The position numbers were made by a program, and so were the translations under genes. A model generated the notes under the pieces. That model made no database searches, was not told the origin of the DNA, and was given only the letters and a program-made list of their open reading frames with translations. Shown one piece after another: positions 16,396 through 25,464 of a DNA stretch of 64,000 nucleotides; position 1 is the stretch's first letter, and each line of letters starts with the position of its first letter. The stretch spans positions 56,604-120,603 of the forward strand of contig CALVSY010000001.1 of assembly GCA_944359725.1 (NCBI GenBank), in the 5' to 3' direction. Source of the stretch: an uncultured Bacilli bacterium. Its GTDB lineage: Bacteria > Bacillota_I > Bacilli_A > RF39 > UBA660.

Positions 16396-16418
16396 GTTAT
16401 AACCAAATAGGTTATAAC
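16388..16418. repeat. Adjacent palindromes, operator-like
   Basis: ACATGCATGT (16388-16397) is a perfect 10-bp palindrome. GTTATAACC / GGTTATAAC (16396-16404 and 16410-16418) is a perfect 9-bp inverted repeat with a 5-nt centre. There is no T-run, so this is not a typical terminator. It lies downstream of gtrA and just upstream of the broken small ORF, where an operator would sit. Confidence 0.55.
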
Positions 16419-16441
16419 ACACAAGTATAGTTATTAAAAAA

Positions 16442-16879
16442 CTATGCCTTTTTAAATACTAAAAACTTACTTATTACATAATTTAACACAATTTGCATAA
16501 CCTGACATATTAAAGTAAATATAACCACCCAAAAATCAGAATCAAGTTTTAAAAGTGTTACAAAAAACCACATTACAAACATCTGAATAAGCTGTGTAAA
16601 CACTCTTCCCTTGACAAAGTCAAATGCTTCTTTAGCTTGCTTTTTACCCTTCACTTTACTTCTAAACACGAATGCTCTGTTAGTAAAATATGCAAATAAA
16701 ACTGCAAGTATCCAAGATATTATTTCAGCAATTTGTAGTTGTAAACCATCTGTTTGATCTAAAATTGTAAATAACAATAACAACTTAGATCCAATTGCTA
16801 CAACTGTTGTAAGCCCTCCAATAATTAAGTAATTTATTATTTCTTCATACTTCTTATATAAACTAAATACTTTTTTCAT
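16442..16879 (-). CDS. GtrA-family membrane protein (possible polyprenyl-glucose flippase)
   Basis: 145 residues with four predicted membrane segments (YLIIGGLTTVVAIGSKLLLL, IAEIISWILAVLFAYFTNRA, FTQLIQMFVMWFFVTLL, VVIFTLICQVMQIVLNYV) and the GtrA signature AYFTNRAFVF. GtrA proteins are thought to flip undecaprenyl-phosphate-linked glucose across the membrane for glycosylation of surface polymers. The partner GtrB-like synthase and GtrII-like transferase are encoded nearby on the same strand at 19471-21971. The separating lysozyme gene is unusual. Confidence 0.88.
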   Translation of the reverse strand: MKKVFSLYKKYEEIINYLIIGGLTTVVAIGSKLLLLFTILDQTDGLQLQIAEIISWILAVLFAYFTNRAFVFRSKVKGKKQAKEAFDFVKGRVFTQLIQMFVMWFFVTLLKLDSDFWVVIFTLICQVMQIVLNYVISKFLVFKKA

Positions 16880-16898
16880 AAAATCACCATTTAATTTA

Positions 16899-19355
16899 TT
16901 AATATAAATAACTCATATCAACATACCCTCTAACACCATCCAAAGTAGCTTCAGAGGTATATTGCCACAATGAATGCGGGCCATCATACCCAGAAGACGA
17001 ACCTCCATAATGAGCTACCCAATCGGTCTGGCTTCTAGCATAATCACCAAACCTATTGTTAATGAAGTTTAAGCTTGCGTATATTTTTACTTTATACTTA
17101 CTACCAACATAAGAACTTACTGAGTTAATGTATGTTCTTGCAATGTTATCATAATCACTTTTTGATAAGTTATTAGAGGTATTATCAGCACTTATGTACC
17201 AATCTTCTAAATCATAGTATATTCCAAGAGTAGGATTTAAATTATATTTACTAATTATGCTATTAGTAAAATTAGCTTCTATATTAGCACCATTTGTAGT
17301 AGATGCATAACTAAATAAATATATGCCATATGGAATTCCTAAACGTTTTACCTCACTTATATATTCTTCAAAACGTTCATCTTCTGTATCCCAATATCCT
17401 ATTCTTAAAATAACCCCATAAATTCCTGTATCAGCAACTTTATCCCAGTCTATTTTACCTTGGTGATAACTAACATCTAGTACCCTTGTTTTTTCTTCGG
17501 TTTTAACAAACTTAAATTTCTGAGCCTTAGATTCATTTTCTTCATACATCCATACATTAGCACCATTAGAAGCAGAACCGTTAGCTACATCCAAATATAA
17601 TCCATTACAATTCGAAATTATATAAAAATACCCATTACCAGCATCTTTTATTACCCATTGCTGTGCTAAAGAATTATTATTATCATAAATTTGGACATTA
17701 GTTCCATTTTTTACCCCAGCAGCTGCAACATCAAAACTCTTAGTTAAATCTAACATACTACTTATTTTATAATAACCATTATCTAAATAAGTTACTTCAA
17801 ATTTTTGAGCATTAGAACCATTAGATTTATATAATTGAACGTTAGTACCATTAGAACTAAATCCATTATATAAATCTAAAACCATATTATTATCTAATGC
17901 GCTAACAATTCTATAAAGGCCGTTTGAAATAACTTTAGATGAAGTACCTTGTGCAGTTTTTATAAAATTAAATTTTTGAGCTTTTGTTCCGTTACCTTCA
18001 AAAGTTCCTATATTAGTACCATTAACTAAAGAAGCTAAATATAAATCTAAATAAAAACCATTTTCATTAATTATATAATAATTATTATCATAAGTTTTTT
18101 TGATAATCCAATTTTGATTATTATTTCCATTACAAGTTGCTATTTGCACATTTGTACCACTATTTTCCACTTCTAAACAATAATTTTCATTTTTATTACT
18201 AATTATTTTATAATATCCATTATTTTGATATTTTATATACCATTTTTGAGCTAATGATGAATTAATATCATATATTTGAACATTTGTATTTTGAGCAATC
18301 GTACCATTTGCAATATCTAAAACTTTATTATTATTTAATGAAGAACCAATAAAATAATAACCATCATTAATAGTTTTACTGCCCACCTCTTTAACTTCAT
18401 TAAATTTGAATTTTTGGGCATTCGTTCCGTTCGATTCATATAACTGAATTTTCGTACCATTAACAGTTGAAGCATTATAAACATCTAAACTCAAATTATT
18501 ACATAACGATATTATACTATAATAACCATTTCCTACATCTTTTATTATCCACTTTTGAGCATCCGATTTATTATAACTAAAAATTTGTAAATTAGTTCCA
18601 TTTGTTTTACCAGCGTTGTATACATCCATAGAATAATTAACATCTAAATAAGCTTTTATAGAATAAGTTCCATCACCTAAATAATTTACAAACCACTTTT
18701 GAGCGTCAGTTAAATTTGTATCATATAGCTGTATACCATTGTAATTACTTATAGTTCCATTTCTTATATCTAAAGATTTATTTTCATTAAGAGCTGATGA
18801 TATAGTATAAATTCCATCTTCTATTGATTTTTGGCCAATTGAAACTTGATCAAATCTAAATTTTTGAGCTAACGATCCATTGTAAGAATATAATTGTACA
18901 TTTGAACCATTTGCTGCTACGCCATTTGAAATGTCAATACAAAAATTTTCATCAGTTGAAAAAATAGTATAATAACCATTCCCAGCATCTTTTATTATCC
19001 ATTTTTGAGCATTTGAATTATTAGAACTATACAATTGAATATTAGAAGAGTTTTTAAATATTCCACCACTTATATCTATTGAATAATTATTACTTGAAAA
19101 AGGAGAAATTTGATAAGTTCCATCTTCTAAATATATTATTTTAAATTTTTGTGCTTCTGAAAAATTAGATTTATACAATTGAATATTACTTCCATTTGAA
19201 ACTATACCTTGATTTATATCAAAAACATACTCTTTATTTATCGCACTAGATATAGTATAAACCCCATCTTCCAGTGGTTTATTAGATGCTGAAATTTTCG
19301 TTGCAAAAAGTAAAAAGCAAAAAATAAATATTAAAAATAATTTTAAATTTTTCAT
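16899..19355 (-). CDS. Secreted GH25 lysozyme with four ricin-type lectin domains
   Basis: About 818 residues. Signal peptide (FLIFIFCFLLFATKISA), then four ricin-B-like beta-trefoil domains, each opening with a variant of EDGVYTISSALN and containing three repeats ending in AQKW or AQKF (about residues 25-620). The C-terminal GH25 muramidase begins at TRVLDVSYHQGKIDWDKV and includes YDLEDW and KIYASLNF. SD GGGAGAT before the ATG at 19355 supports this start; an upstream start adds nine residues and spoils the signal peptide. Ricin modules bind sugars, so the enzyme probably docks on glycosylated wall polymers. It lies between gtrA and gtrB-like genes. Closely repeated domains suggest internal duplication. 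Confidence 0.93.
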   Translation of the reverse strand: MKNLKLFLIFIFCFLLFATKISASNKPLEDGVYTISSAINKEYVFDINQGIVSNGSNIQLYKSNFSEAQKFKIIYLEDGTYQISPFSSNNYSIDISGGIFKNSSNIQLYSSNNSNAQKWIIKDAGNGYYTIFSTDENFCIDISNGVAANGSNVQLYSYNGSLAQKFRFDQVSIGQKSIEDGIYTISSALNENKSLDIRNGTISNYNGIQLYDTNLTDAQKWFVNYLGDGTYSIKAYLDVNYSMDVYNAGKTNGTNLQIFSYNKSDAQKWIIKDVGNGYYSIISLCNNLSLDVYNASTVNGTKIQLYESNGTNAQKFKFNEVKEVGSKTINDGYYFIGSSLNNNKVLDIANGTIAQNTNVQIYDINSSLAQKWYIKYQNNGYYKIISNKNENYCLEVENSGTNVQIATCNGNNNQNWIIKKTYDNNYYIINENGFYLDLYLASLVNGTNIGTFEGNGTKAQKFNFIKTAQGTSSKVISNGLYRIVSALDNNMVLDLYNGFSSNGTNVQLYKSNGSNAQKFEVTYLDNGYYKISSMLDLTKSFDVAAAGVKNGTNVQIYDNNNSLAQQWVIKDAGNGYFYIISNCNGLYLDVANGSASNGANVWMYEENESKAQKFKFVKTEEKTRVLDVSYHQGKIDWDKVADTGIYGVILRIGYWDTEDERFEEYISEVKRLGIPYGIYLFSYASTTNGANIEANFTNSIISKYNLNPTLGIYYDLEDWYISADNTSNNLSKSDYDNIARTYINSVSSYVGSKYKVKIYASLNFINNRFGDYARSQTDWVAHYGGSSSGYDGPHSLWQYTSEATLDGVRGYVDMSYLY

Positions 19356-19438
19356 TTTTATCTCCCTATAATAGTATATCATTATAAAAAGAAATTTAAA
19401 AGTTATTTTTAAATTTATATTAGTAGCTTTATGAAATT

Positions 19439-19472
19439 AAAAAAAAGAATTTTGAATAAATTCTCCTTTTTT
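19439..19472 (-). terminator. Terminator after the GtrB-like gene
   Basis: Stem AGAATTT / AAATTCT, followed by eight T on the minus strand, at the 3' end of the gene at 19471. It would separate the gtr genes from the lysozyme gene. Confidence 0.6.
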
Positions 19473-20421
19473 ATTTTTTATTATAGTTATCTTTTTCTGT
19501 TTCTTTTACTATATAAATTGGTCTTCTTTTAGTTTCTAGATAATTTTTTGCTAAATATTCTCCCATTATTCCCATACATAATAATTGCACTCCACCAACA
19601 AACAATATAATACAAATTGTTGATGGCCATCCACTAACTGGATCTCCAAATATTAAAGCTCTTACAAATACAAATATTATTGCTAAAAATGAAATAGCAC
19701 ACATTATCAAGCCTAACAAAGCGGCTAATGTTAAAGGAGCAGTAGTAAAAGCAACTATTCCTTCAATAGCGTATTTAAATAGCTTCCAAAATGACCATTT
19801 AGTTTCTCCTGCTACTCTTTCCACATTTTCATATTCTAACCATTTTGTTTCAAAGCCAACAAAACTAAATAACCCTTTAGAATATCTATTATATTCTTTT
19901 AATGAAATAATTGAATCAACAACTTGTCTAGTCATTAATCTATAATCACGAGCTCCATCAACCATTTCAACTTTAGACATTTTATTTATAATTTTATAAA
20001 AACATCTTGCAAAAAAACTTCTAATAGGAGGCTCTCCTTTTCTAGTTACTCTTCTTGTTCCAACAGAATCATATCCATCATTTTTTATTAAATCAAACAT
20101 CTCTGGGAGTAAAGCTGGGGGATCCTGCAAATCAGCGTCCATTAATGTAACATAGTCCCCTGTGGAATTTTCAAGACCAGCATACATAGCTGCCTCTTTT
20201 CCAAAATTTCTAGAAAAAGATATATATCTTACTCTTTTATCCTTTTTTGCTAATGATCTTAAAATTTCTAGAGTTTTATCCTTTGAACCATCATTAACAA
20301 ACAAAAATTCAAAATCTACCTTTTTATTCATTTCTTTTGCAACTTTTATTATTTCTTCATAAAATAGTGGTAATGCTTCTTCTTCGTTATAACAAGAAAC
20401 AATTACTGATATCTTTTCCAT
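19471..20421 (-). CDS. Polyprenyl-phosphate glycosyltransferase (GtrB/DPM1-like, GT2)
   Basis: 316 residues. The GT2 domain (about 1-225) has VIVSCYNEEEALPLFYEE, VNDGSKDKT, DADLQDPP (metal-binding DxD) and ARDYRLMTRQV. Two C-terminal membrane helices (APLTLAALLGLIMCAISFLA, STICIILFVGGVQLLCMGI) and GEYLAKNYLETKRRP are typical of GtrB/YfdH-type enzymes. It transfers a sugar, often glucose, from UDP-sugar to undecaprenyl phosphate on the inner face. It is 8 bp after the GtrII-like gene, in the same operon. GtrA is encoded 2.6 kb further on. Confidence 0.92.
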   Translation of the reverse strand: MEKISVIVSCYNEEEALPLFYEEIIKVAKEMNKKVDFEFLFVNDGSKDKTLEILRSLAKKDKRVRYISFSRNFGKEAAMYAGLENSTGDYVTLMDADLQDPPALLPEMFDLIKNDGYDSVGTRRVTRKGEPPIRSFFARCFYKIINKMSKVEMVDGARDYRLMTRQVVDSIISLKEYNRYSKGLFSFVGFETKWLEYENVERVAGETKWSFWKLFKYAIEGIVAFTTAPLTLAALLGLIMCAISFLAIIFVFVRALIFGDPVSGWPSTICIILFVGGVQLLCMGIMGEYLAKNYLETKRRPIYIVKETEKDNYNKK

Positions 20422-20429
20422 ACTTCCTC

Positions 20430-21971
20430 CTATAATTCTTCAGATAATCTTATAATTATTTTATCATCTATATTAATAACACTATAACTTGATGGCATAG
20501 GTTCTATGTCATTATCTAATACATACTTCTTAGCCCAATCAAATTCTTTTGTTGTTGGTTTATCATAATAATACCCTAAAGTAGCAAATAATGCATTAGC
20601 TCTTTGAGTTACACCATAATCATACTCATAATCAAATTCAAAGAATGACTTACCTATAACTTCTCCTTTTAGGTAATTATTAACAGCTTTTGCTTCATTT
20701 TTTCCAACAAATATTAATTTATATTTTTTGTTACTATCATACCATTCTTTTTGTTCTATCATACTTTGTATTTTATTAGCATATAAAACATCATTTTGAT
20801 ATCTTACATTATCAGAATAAAATAGTTTAGAAGTGATAATAGATTGATTATAAGCCACACCTAAAGATAATACTATTATAAATATTGATAGAATTTTACG
20901 AGTTTTTTTATTATTAAGAACTATAGCAAATACTAAAAATATAAAACCAATTGCAAATGAATAATTAAATTGTGTCCTTTTTAATTGATCAACCCCAGTT
21001 ATCATTATTATGAAAAATGGAGATAACAATAGACCTATACTACTTATTATAATACCTGCATTATTTTTCTTCTTAAAGAATAAATAAACATTAACAATAA
21101 TAATCATTGCTATAGCAATTAAATAACTTACATTATAAAAAACTGTTTCACATTTTAAAACACTAACTATAACATAATATATATTTCTAAAACAAATCAA
21201 ACCACTATCTTGCCATCCAGAATTAAGATATGTGTTTCCATCACTCAATATCTTTGAAATTAATAAATATAATACAGCACTTATTCCAAAAATTATTATC
21301 CTTTTAATCAAATACTTCCATGATGAGTCCTCATCACTAATACATTTTAAAATATAGCATGCAACAACGCTTAAAATATATAATGGAATTATTGATTGAT
21401 AAGTACCAAATGCAATGGTAGATAAAATTAAACTTGATATTATCAATATATACTTATTTTTTATATTACTTTCATTATCAGATTTAAATAATAATATTAA
21501 TGAAGTAGCAACAAAACAAATGGCTAGTGAAACCGACGCATTTTGATTAATAAAATTATATTGTTCTGCAAAAATAGGACTTGTTATAAATATTATAGGA
21601 AATATAAATTGATATTTTAAATATTTTTCCTTATATTTATCACCTATACTTAAGTAAAATAAATAACAATATAAAATAGAATATACAAATATAAATAGTA
21701 CAGTTAAAAAATTAGCATGAGGAATAATAAGAGGTCCAATTTTTAATATCTTATTCAAGATTACTAATCCCCATCTTTCAAGATTTAACCACCAATCAAA
21801 AGAATAAGTATATTCTTGTATATATAATTCCGTATCAATAGAGAAACTATCACTAATTAATCTTGCCCAATAAGTTAATAACAGAAATACAGCAATAATT
21901 ATTATAGTTTTATATGATTTTTTCAAATAATATTTAAAATTGTTTTTATCTATTTTTTTTGTTTTTTCCAT
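20430..21971 (-). CDS. Multi-membrane-spanning GtrII-like glucosyltransferase
   Basis: 513 residues with about 11 hydrophobic segments. The N-terminus after the first helix has DSFSIDTELYIQEYTYSFDWWLNLERWG, the acidic and aromatic outer loop typical of Glucos_trans_II (GtrII) proteins. These GT-C fold enzymes take sugar from polyprenyl phosphate on the outer face and transfer it to a surface polymer. The C-terminal ~110 residues (KYKLIFVGKNEAKAVNNYL onwards) are soluble and outside. With GtrB- and GtrA-like proteins it completes a three-component glycosylation system. The polymer acceptor is unknown. SD AAGGAGG is well placed. Confidence 0.82.
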   Translation of the reverse strand: MEKTKKIDKNNFKYYLKKSYKTIIIIAVFLLLTYWARLISDSFSIDTELYIQEYTYSFDWWLNLERWGLVILNKILKIGPLIIPHANFLTVLFIFVYSILYCYLFYLSIGDKYKEKYLKYQFIFPIIFITSPIFAEQYNFINQNASVSLAICFVATSLILLFKSDNESNIKNKYILIISSLILSTIAFGTYQSIIPLYILSVVACYILKCISDEDSSWKYLIKRIIIFGISAVLYLLISKILSDGNTYLNSGWQDSGLICFRNIYYVIVSVLKCETVFYNVSYLIAIAMIIIVNVYLFFKKKNNAGIIISSIGLLLSPFFIIMITGVDQLKRTQFNYSFAIGFIFLVFAIVLNNKKTRKILSIFIIVLSLGVAYNQSIITSKLFYSDNVRYQNDVLYANKIQSMIEQKEWYDSNKKYKLIFVGKNEAKAVNNYLKGEVIGKSFFEFDYEYDYGVTQRANALFATLGYYYDKPTTKEFDWAKKYVLDNDIEPMPSSYSVINIDDKIIIRLSEEL

Positions 21972-22058
21972 ATAACTTATCCTCCTTATATCTTGAATAA
22001 ATTATATAATAATTGCGATATTTTTACAAGTTTAAAAACTCAATATTGTAAGCAAATT

Positions 22059-22086
22059 AAAAGAAAGTTCACATTGACTTTCTTTT
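22059..22086 (-). terminator. Terminator of the glycan export operon
   Basis: Perfect 10-bp stem AAAAGAAAGT / ACTTTCTTTT with an 8-nt loop, just beyond the stop codon at 22085. It may work in both directions. Confidence 0.6.
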
Positions 22087-23572
22087 AATTTTTAAATCTA
22101 TTTTTAATTCTTCTTATATTTTCTAAGGCTTTCCATCCTTTACTACTCTTTATTAGATATAATTCAGAATTTAAATTTGTAATTTTAAATTCAAGTTGAT
22201 TTAATTTATTTTTATTACAACTATTTTCAATTTCTTTTTCTTTAAGTTTAGTCTTACAATCGCATATTTCTTGTTCTAAATCATCATAAGATCTATTTAT
22301 ATTCGACAAAAAATCATTAACTTTTGTATCAGAGAAACCGTGTACTTTACGCAATAAAATTTTTTTTCTATCAATCTCATTTAGTTTTGTAAAATCTTCT
22401 GAAATATCATATTGCTTTAATATGTAACTATAATTTTTTTTGTAAATGTCATTAATATTATTGTTACTTATTCTCCAACTTAAATAATCAACATTAAAAA
22501 GAAAATCGTATGGCACAAAATAAGCAAATATAAAATAATTTATTAACTTAATACTAGATACATAATCCTCAGTAGAATTTAAGTCATGAATAGAGTCAAA
22601 ATAAAATGGTATTTTATCCGTAAGTACATATGTTGGTCTTCCATACAGTTGTGCCTCAAATCCGATGTTAGATGCCATTGTTACTATTCTTTTGCATTTT
22701 AAAATCCATTCAACTGAGTTATTAGAATTGTCTATAGTATATTTATTCGATATATTATAAACTTCTGCCGCCGGATGTTTTCTTATTGAAATTTTTTTTG
22801 GATATGTAAGTTTATCTAATTTATTTAATATTTCCTCGTTTGTTAACGTTGCAAAAGGTATATTATAATATGAAGTAGGATTACCATAATCTAAACCGAA
22901 ATCATAAATTGTGTTAGAATTTAGTTTTTTTAATAAACTTAAATTATCACTAGTAGAAAAAAGTAATAATAATTCCTCTCTACTAAACAAAAAATGTGGA
23001 TTAAATTTTGGAAATTCTTTTTTTACTTTATCATATGAATATTTACTTTCAAATGTTAAATAACATAAATTTGTATTATAATTGTTCCTTCTTATAGAAG
23101 AAAATTCAAAATTAATTAACTTAATCCCATATTTATTTAATACATAATTTAAACTGGGATAATAAAGCCAAGTGATAAAAGCTTTTAAATTTTTATACTT
23201 TTTTAATAAAAATTGTATCTTTTTATCTAAAATTTCTTCAAAAATTTTATTTCTTTTTTTTATCAAATTACTCATCATCTCGTTGATGGAAAAATTACCT
23301 AAAATTTTTCTTTCTTCATCTTGAGTAAAGAATACATATTCTATTTTATTCTTATTTTTCAATGAATTTAAATCAAATTTTAAATTTGTATTATAATTTT
23401 CTACAGTTTCAAAATATATAAAATTATTTTCATCATTACATTTGTAATCATAAAATTTTTTTGAAACCACCATTGGTAATTCATTTTTTAAGCAGAAATC
23501 AACAAACTTTGCATACATCCAATACGTATGTTTAAGATTATTGTCTAAATTAAATAAAAACGGTATAAACAT
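22085..23572 (-). CDS. Putative capsule-type glycosyltransferase (KpsC/KpsS-like C-terminal half)
   Basis: 495 residues, no signal peptide or membrane segment. The centre (about 255-350) holds ISIRKHPAAEVYN and RIVTMASNIGFEAQLYGRPTYVL with IPFYFDSIHDL, which resemble the [K/R]xHP and S..GFEALL.GKPV motifs of Capsule_synth (KpsC/KpsS) transferases that add beta-Kdo. The C-terminal 70 residues are a coiled coil (LEQEICDCKTKLKEKEIEN) ending in a basic SKGWKALENIRRIKNRF segment, often seen on membrane-associated glycosyltransferases. It starts 3 bp after kdsB, with the SD inside the end of kdsB. That pairing supports CMP-Kdo (or a similar ulosonic acid) as donor; this is inference. Confidence 0.55.
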   Translation of the reverse strand: MFIPFLFNLDNNLKHTYWMYAKFVDFCLKNELPMVVSKKFYDYKCNDENNFIYFETVENYNTNLKFDLNSLKNKNKIEYVFFTQDEERKILGNFSINEMMSNLIKKRNKIFEEILDKKIQFLLKKYKNLKAFITWLYYPSLNYVLNKYGIKLINFEFSSIRRNNYNTNLCYLTFESKYSYDKVKKEFPKFNPHFLFSREELLLLFSTSDNLSLLKKLNSNTIYDFGLDYGNPTSYYNIPFATLTNEEILNKLDKLTYPKKISIRKHPAAEVYNISNKYTIDNSNNSVEWILKCKRIVTMASNIGFEAQLYGRPTYVLTDKIPFYFDSIHDLNSTEDYVSSIKLINYFIFAYFVPYDFLFNVDYLSWRISNNNINDIYKKNYSYILKQYDISEDFTKLNEIDRKKILLRKVHGFSDTKVNDFLSNINRSYDDLEQEICDCKTKLKEKEIENSCNKNKLNQLEFKITNLNSELYLIKSSKGWKALENIRRIKNRFKN

Positions 23573-23575
23573 TAT

Positions 23576-24304
23576 TTATTTTTCCTTACTTTTAATAATA
23601 TTTTTTATTTTTTCTAAATCTTTAGGTGAATCTACAGACAATGTATCACACTCTTTTTCTAAAAACAAAACTTTTTTACCATTCTCTATAAATCTCAACA
23701 AGTCGATGTCTTCAACTCTTTCAATTAAACCCCTTTTTGTTTCATGATAAAACTTTAAAGCTCCCTTATTAAAGGCATAAACACCAACGTGCTTTTTATA
23801 ATTAAATTCCATTTCCCCTTTAGGATATGGTACAGGGCTTCTAGAAATATAAATTCCTTCGCCTCGCTCATTAGTAATCACTTTCAGATTTGAAGCATCA
23901 ACAACTTCAACAGGATCTTTCATTGGAGATATTATATTAGAAACAAAATCTTCTGAAGTTACTTCTTTAGGAATAATAAACCTAATTATATCTGGATTTA
24001 TTAAAGGCTCATCGCCATTTATAGAAATATAATAATCAGCGTCTTCTATAGTAGACACCTCATATATCCTATCCGTAGGAGTTTTATTATCCTTACTTGT
24101 CATAACAACATTCATTCCTAAATCATTACATGCGTCCATAATTCTTTTATCATCTGTTGCAACAATTACTTTGTAAAATTCTTTTACCTTGATTGCCTGG
24201 TTGTATACCCACCATATCATTGGTTTATCTTCAATCATAGCAAGCGGTTTGCCTTCAAATCGAGAACTTGAGTATCTCGCGGGTATAACTCCTAAAATTC
24301 TCAT
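23576..24304 (-). CDS. kdsB: CMP-Kdo synthetase (3-deoxy-manno-octulosonate cytidylyltransferase)
   Basis: 242 residues, the normal KdsB length. Family motifs in order: GVIPARYSSSRFEGKPLA, KVIVATDD, NGDEPLINPDII, YISRSPVPYPKG, KHVGVYAFNKGAL, RVEDIDLLRFIENGKKV and SVDSPKDLEKI. It activates Kdo with CTP to CMP-Kdo in the cytoplasm. Kdo is a hallmark of Gram-negative LPS and ABC-type capsules, so its presence in a spore-forming Gram-positive is unusual. Kdo synthesis genes (kdsA, kdsD, kdsC) are not in the window. A related sugar such as Kdo8N or another ulosonic acid is possible. It sits in the middle of the export operon. Confidence 0.85.
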   Translation of the reverse strand: MRILGVIPARYSSSRFEGKPLAMIEDKPMIWWVYNQAIKVKEFYKVIVATDDKRIMDACNDLGMNVVMTSKDNKTPTDRIYEVSTIEDADYYISINGDEPLINPDIIRFIIPKEVTSEDFVSNIISPMKDPVEVVDASNLKVITNERGEGIYISRSPVPYPKGEMEFNYKKHVGVYAFNKGALKFYHETKRGLIERVEDIDLLRFIENGKKVLFLEKECDTLSVDSPKDLEKIKNIIKSKEK

Positions 24305-24306
24305 AT

Positions 24307-25464
24307 TTACCTCCCTATAAATTTCCTATAAAGACTATATGTCCTAGGCATTTTAGCTCTTAAAAAATTACCTATTTTTCTTCTTATAGAAGTATTTTTC
24401 GTTTCATAATTTATATATACAGATAAGAAAAATTTAGATCTATATTCAATTGTTTGCTGATTAACAGAATCTAACTTATTAAGTTTTTTTACAGTGTCAT
24501 AAAATTTCTTAGAGGATTCTTCCCAAGAAACCCATTCAGATGCAGTCTTAATAGCTCCCTTTTTTAATTTATTTAAAAGCTTTTTATCTTTTAACTTATT
24601 TATGTATTCTACAACTTGTTCTTCATTATCTGTTTTTACTACTAATCCATTCTTATTATGCACTATATATTCATCATGTCCAGTAACGTCATAAACTATT
24701 GCTGTTCCACCACAATGAAACATTTCTAATGGCGGGCCAAACATTCCCTCAACATAACTTAATTTAACTAAAACATCACACGATCTATATATTTTTGAAC
24801 ATTCTGATGGAGGAACATTAGAAAATACTCTGTCAACACCATCATATGAATCAATCTTTGAAGAAGTTAAAAGCCAAATTTCATCTGCATTACTTCTTTT
24901 TACCAATTCAATAGTTTTTGGAACATTTTTAAAACCAACATCTATTGGGCCTTCTACTAAAACTCTTAATCCCTTACATTTATCATATGTTTCCCCTTCT
25001 AAAGTAAAGGTATCTTTTCTTATTCCATTATGAACCAAATGTGCATCTATACCATATTTTTCTAGATATTCTTTAATCCATGTAGCCTCGGTAATTACCT
25101 TCATGTCAAGCATATATGTCATTTCAGCTAACATTTTTAATCCTTGTTCATCATCAGAATAAAATTTTGACTCAATAGATTGAACAAAATAAATATATTT
25201 TTTTGATTTTATTCTATATAATTCATAAACAGTTCTCCACCATGTGGCAATTGCCATATCAAATTCAACATTTTTAACTTCATCATAAGTAACCCATTTT
25301 AAAGTATGAGCTAATGGATGCCATGAATATTCTTCTTTAGAAATTTTTCTGTCTGTTACAATATAAACATCTTCACCTGCCGCTTTCATCCTAATAGCAT
25401 GTTCAAATATAACTATTGTTCCTCCTCCAATTGCTGGAGATCCAAGAGTGAAAATACATTTCAT
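24307..25464 (-). CDS. GT4-like glycosyltransferase
   Basis: 385 residues, GT-B fold. The N-terminus has the glycine loop LGSPAIGGGTIVIFEHA; the C-terminal half has EGMFGPPLEMFHCGGTAIVYD followed by DEYIVHNKNGLVV, the E-x7-E type donor-binding region of GT4 enzymes. The C-terminus is basic (RRKIGNFLRAKMPRTYSLYRKF) and may touch the membrane. It starts on the stop codon of the upstream HAD gene (1-bp overlap) and ends 2 bp before kdsB, so all are cotranslated. It likely adds a sugar to the exported glycan; donor and acceptor unknown. Confidence 0.85.
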   Translation of the reverse strand: MKCIFTLGSPAIGGGTIVIFEHAIRMKAAGEDVYIVTDRKISKEEYSWHPLAHTLKWVTYDEVKNVEFDMAIATWWRTVYELYRIKSKKYIYFVQSIESKFYSDDEQGLKMLAEMTYMLDMKVITEATWIKEYLEKYGIDAHLVHNGIRKDTFTLEGETYDKCKGLRVLVEGPIDVGFKNVPKTIELVKRSNADEIWLLTSSKIDSYDGVDRVFSNVPPSECSKIYRSCDVLVKLSYVEGMFGPPLEMFHCGGTAIVYDVTGHDEYIVHNKNGLVVKTDNEEQVVEYINKLKDKKLLNKLKKGAIKTASEWVSWEESSKKFYDTVKKLNKLDSVNQQTIEYRSKFFLSVYINYETKNTSIRRKIGNFLRAKMPRTYSLYRKFIGR

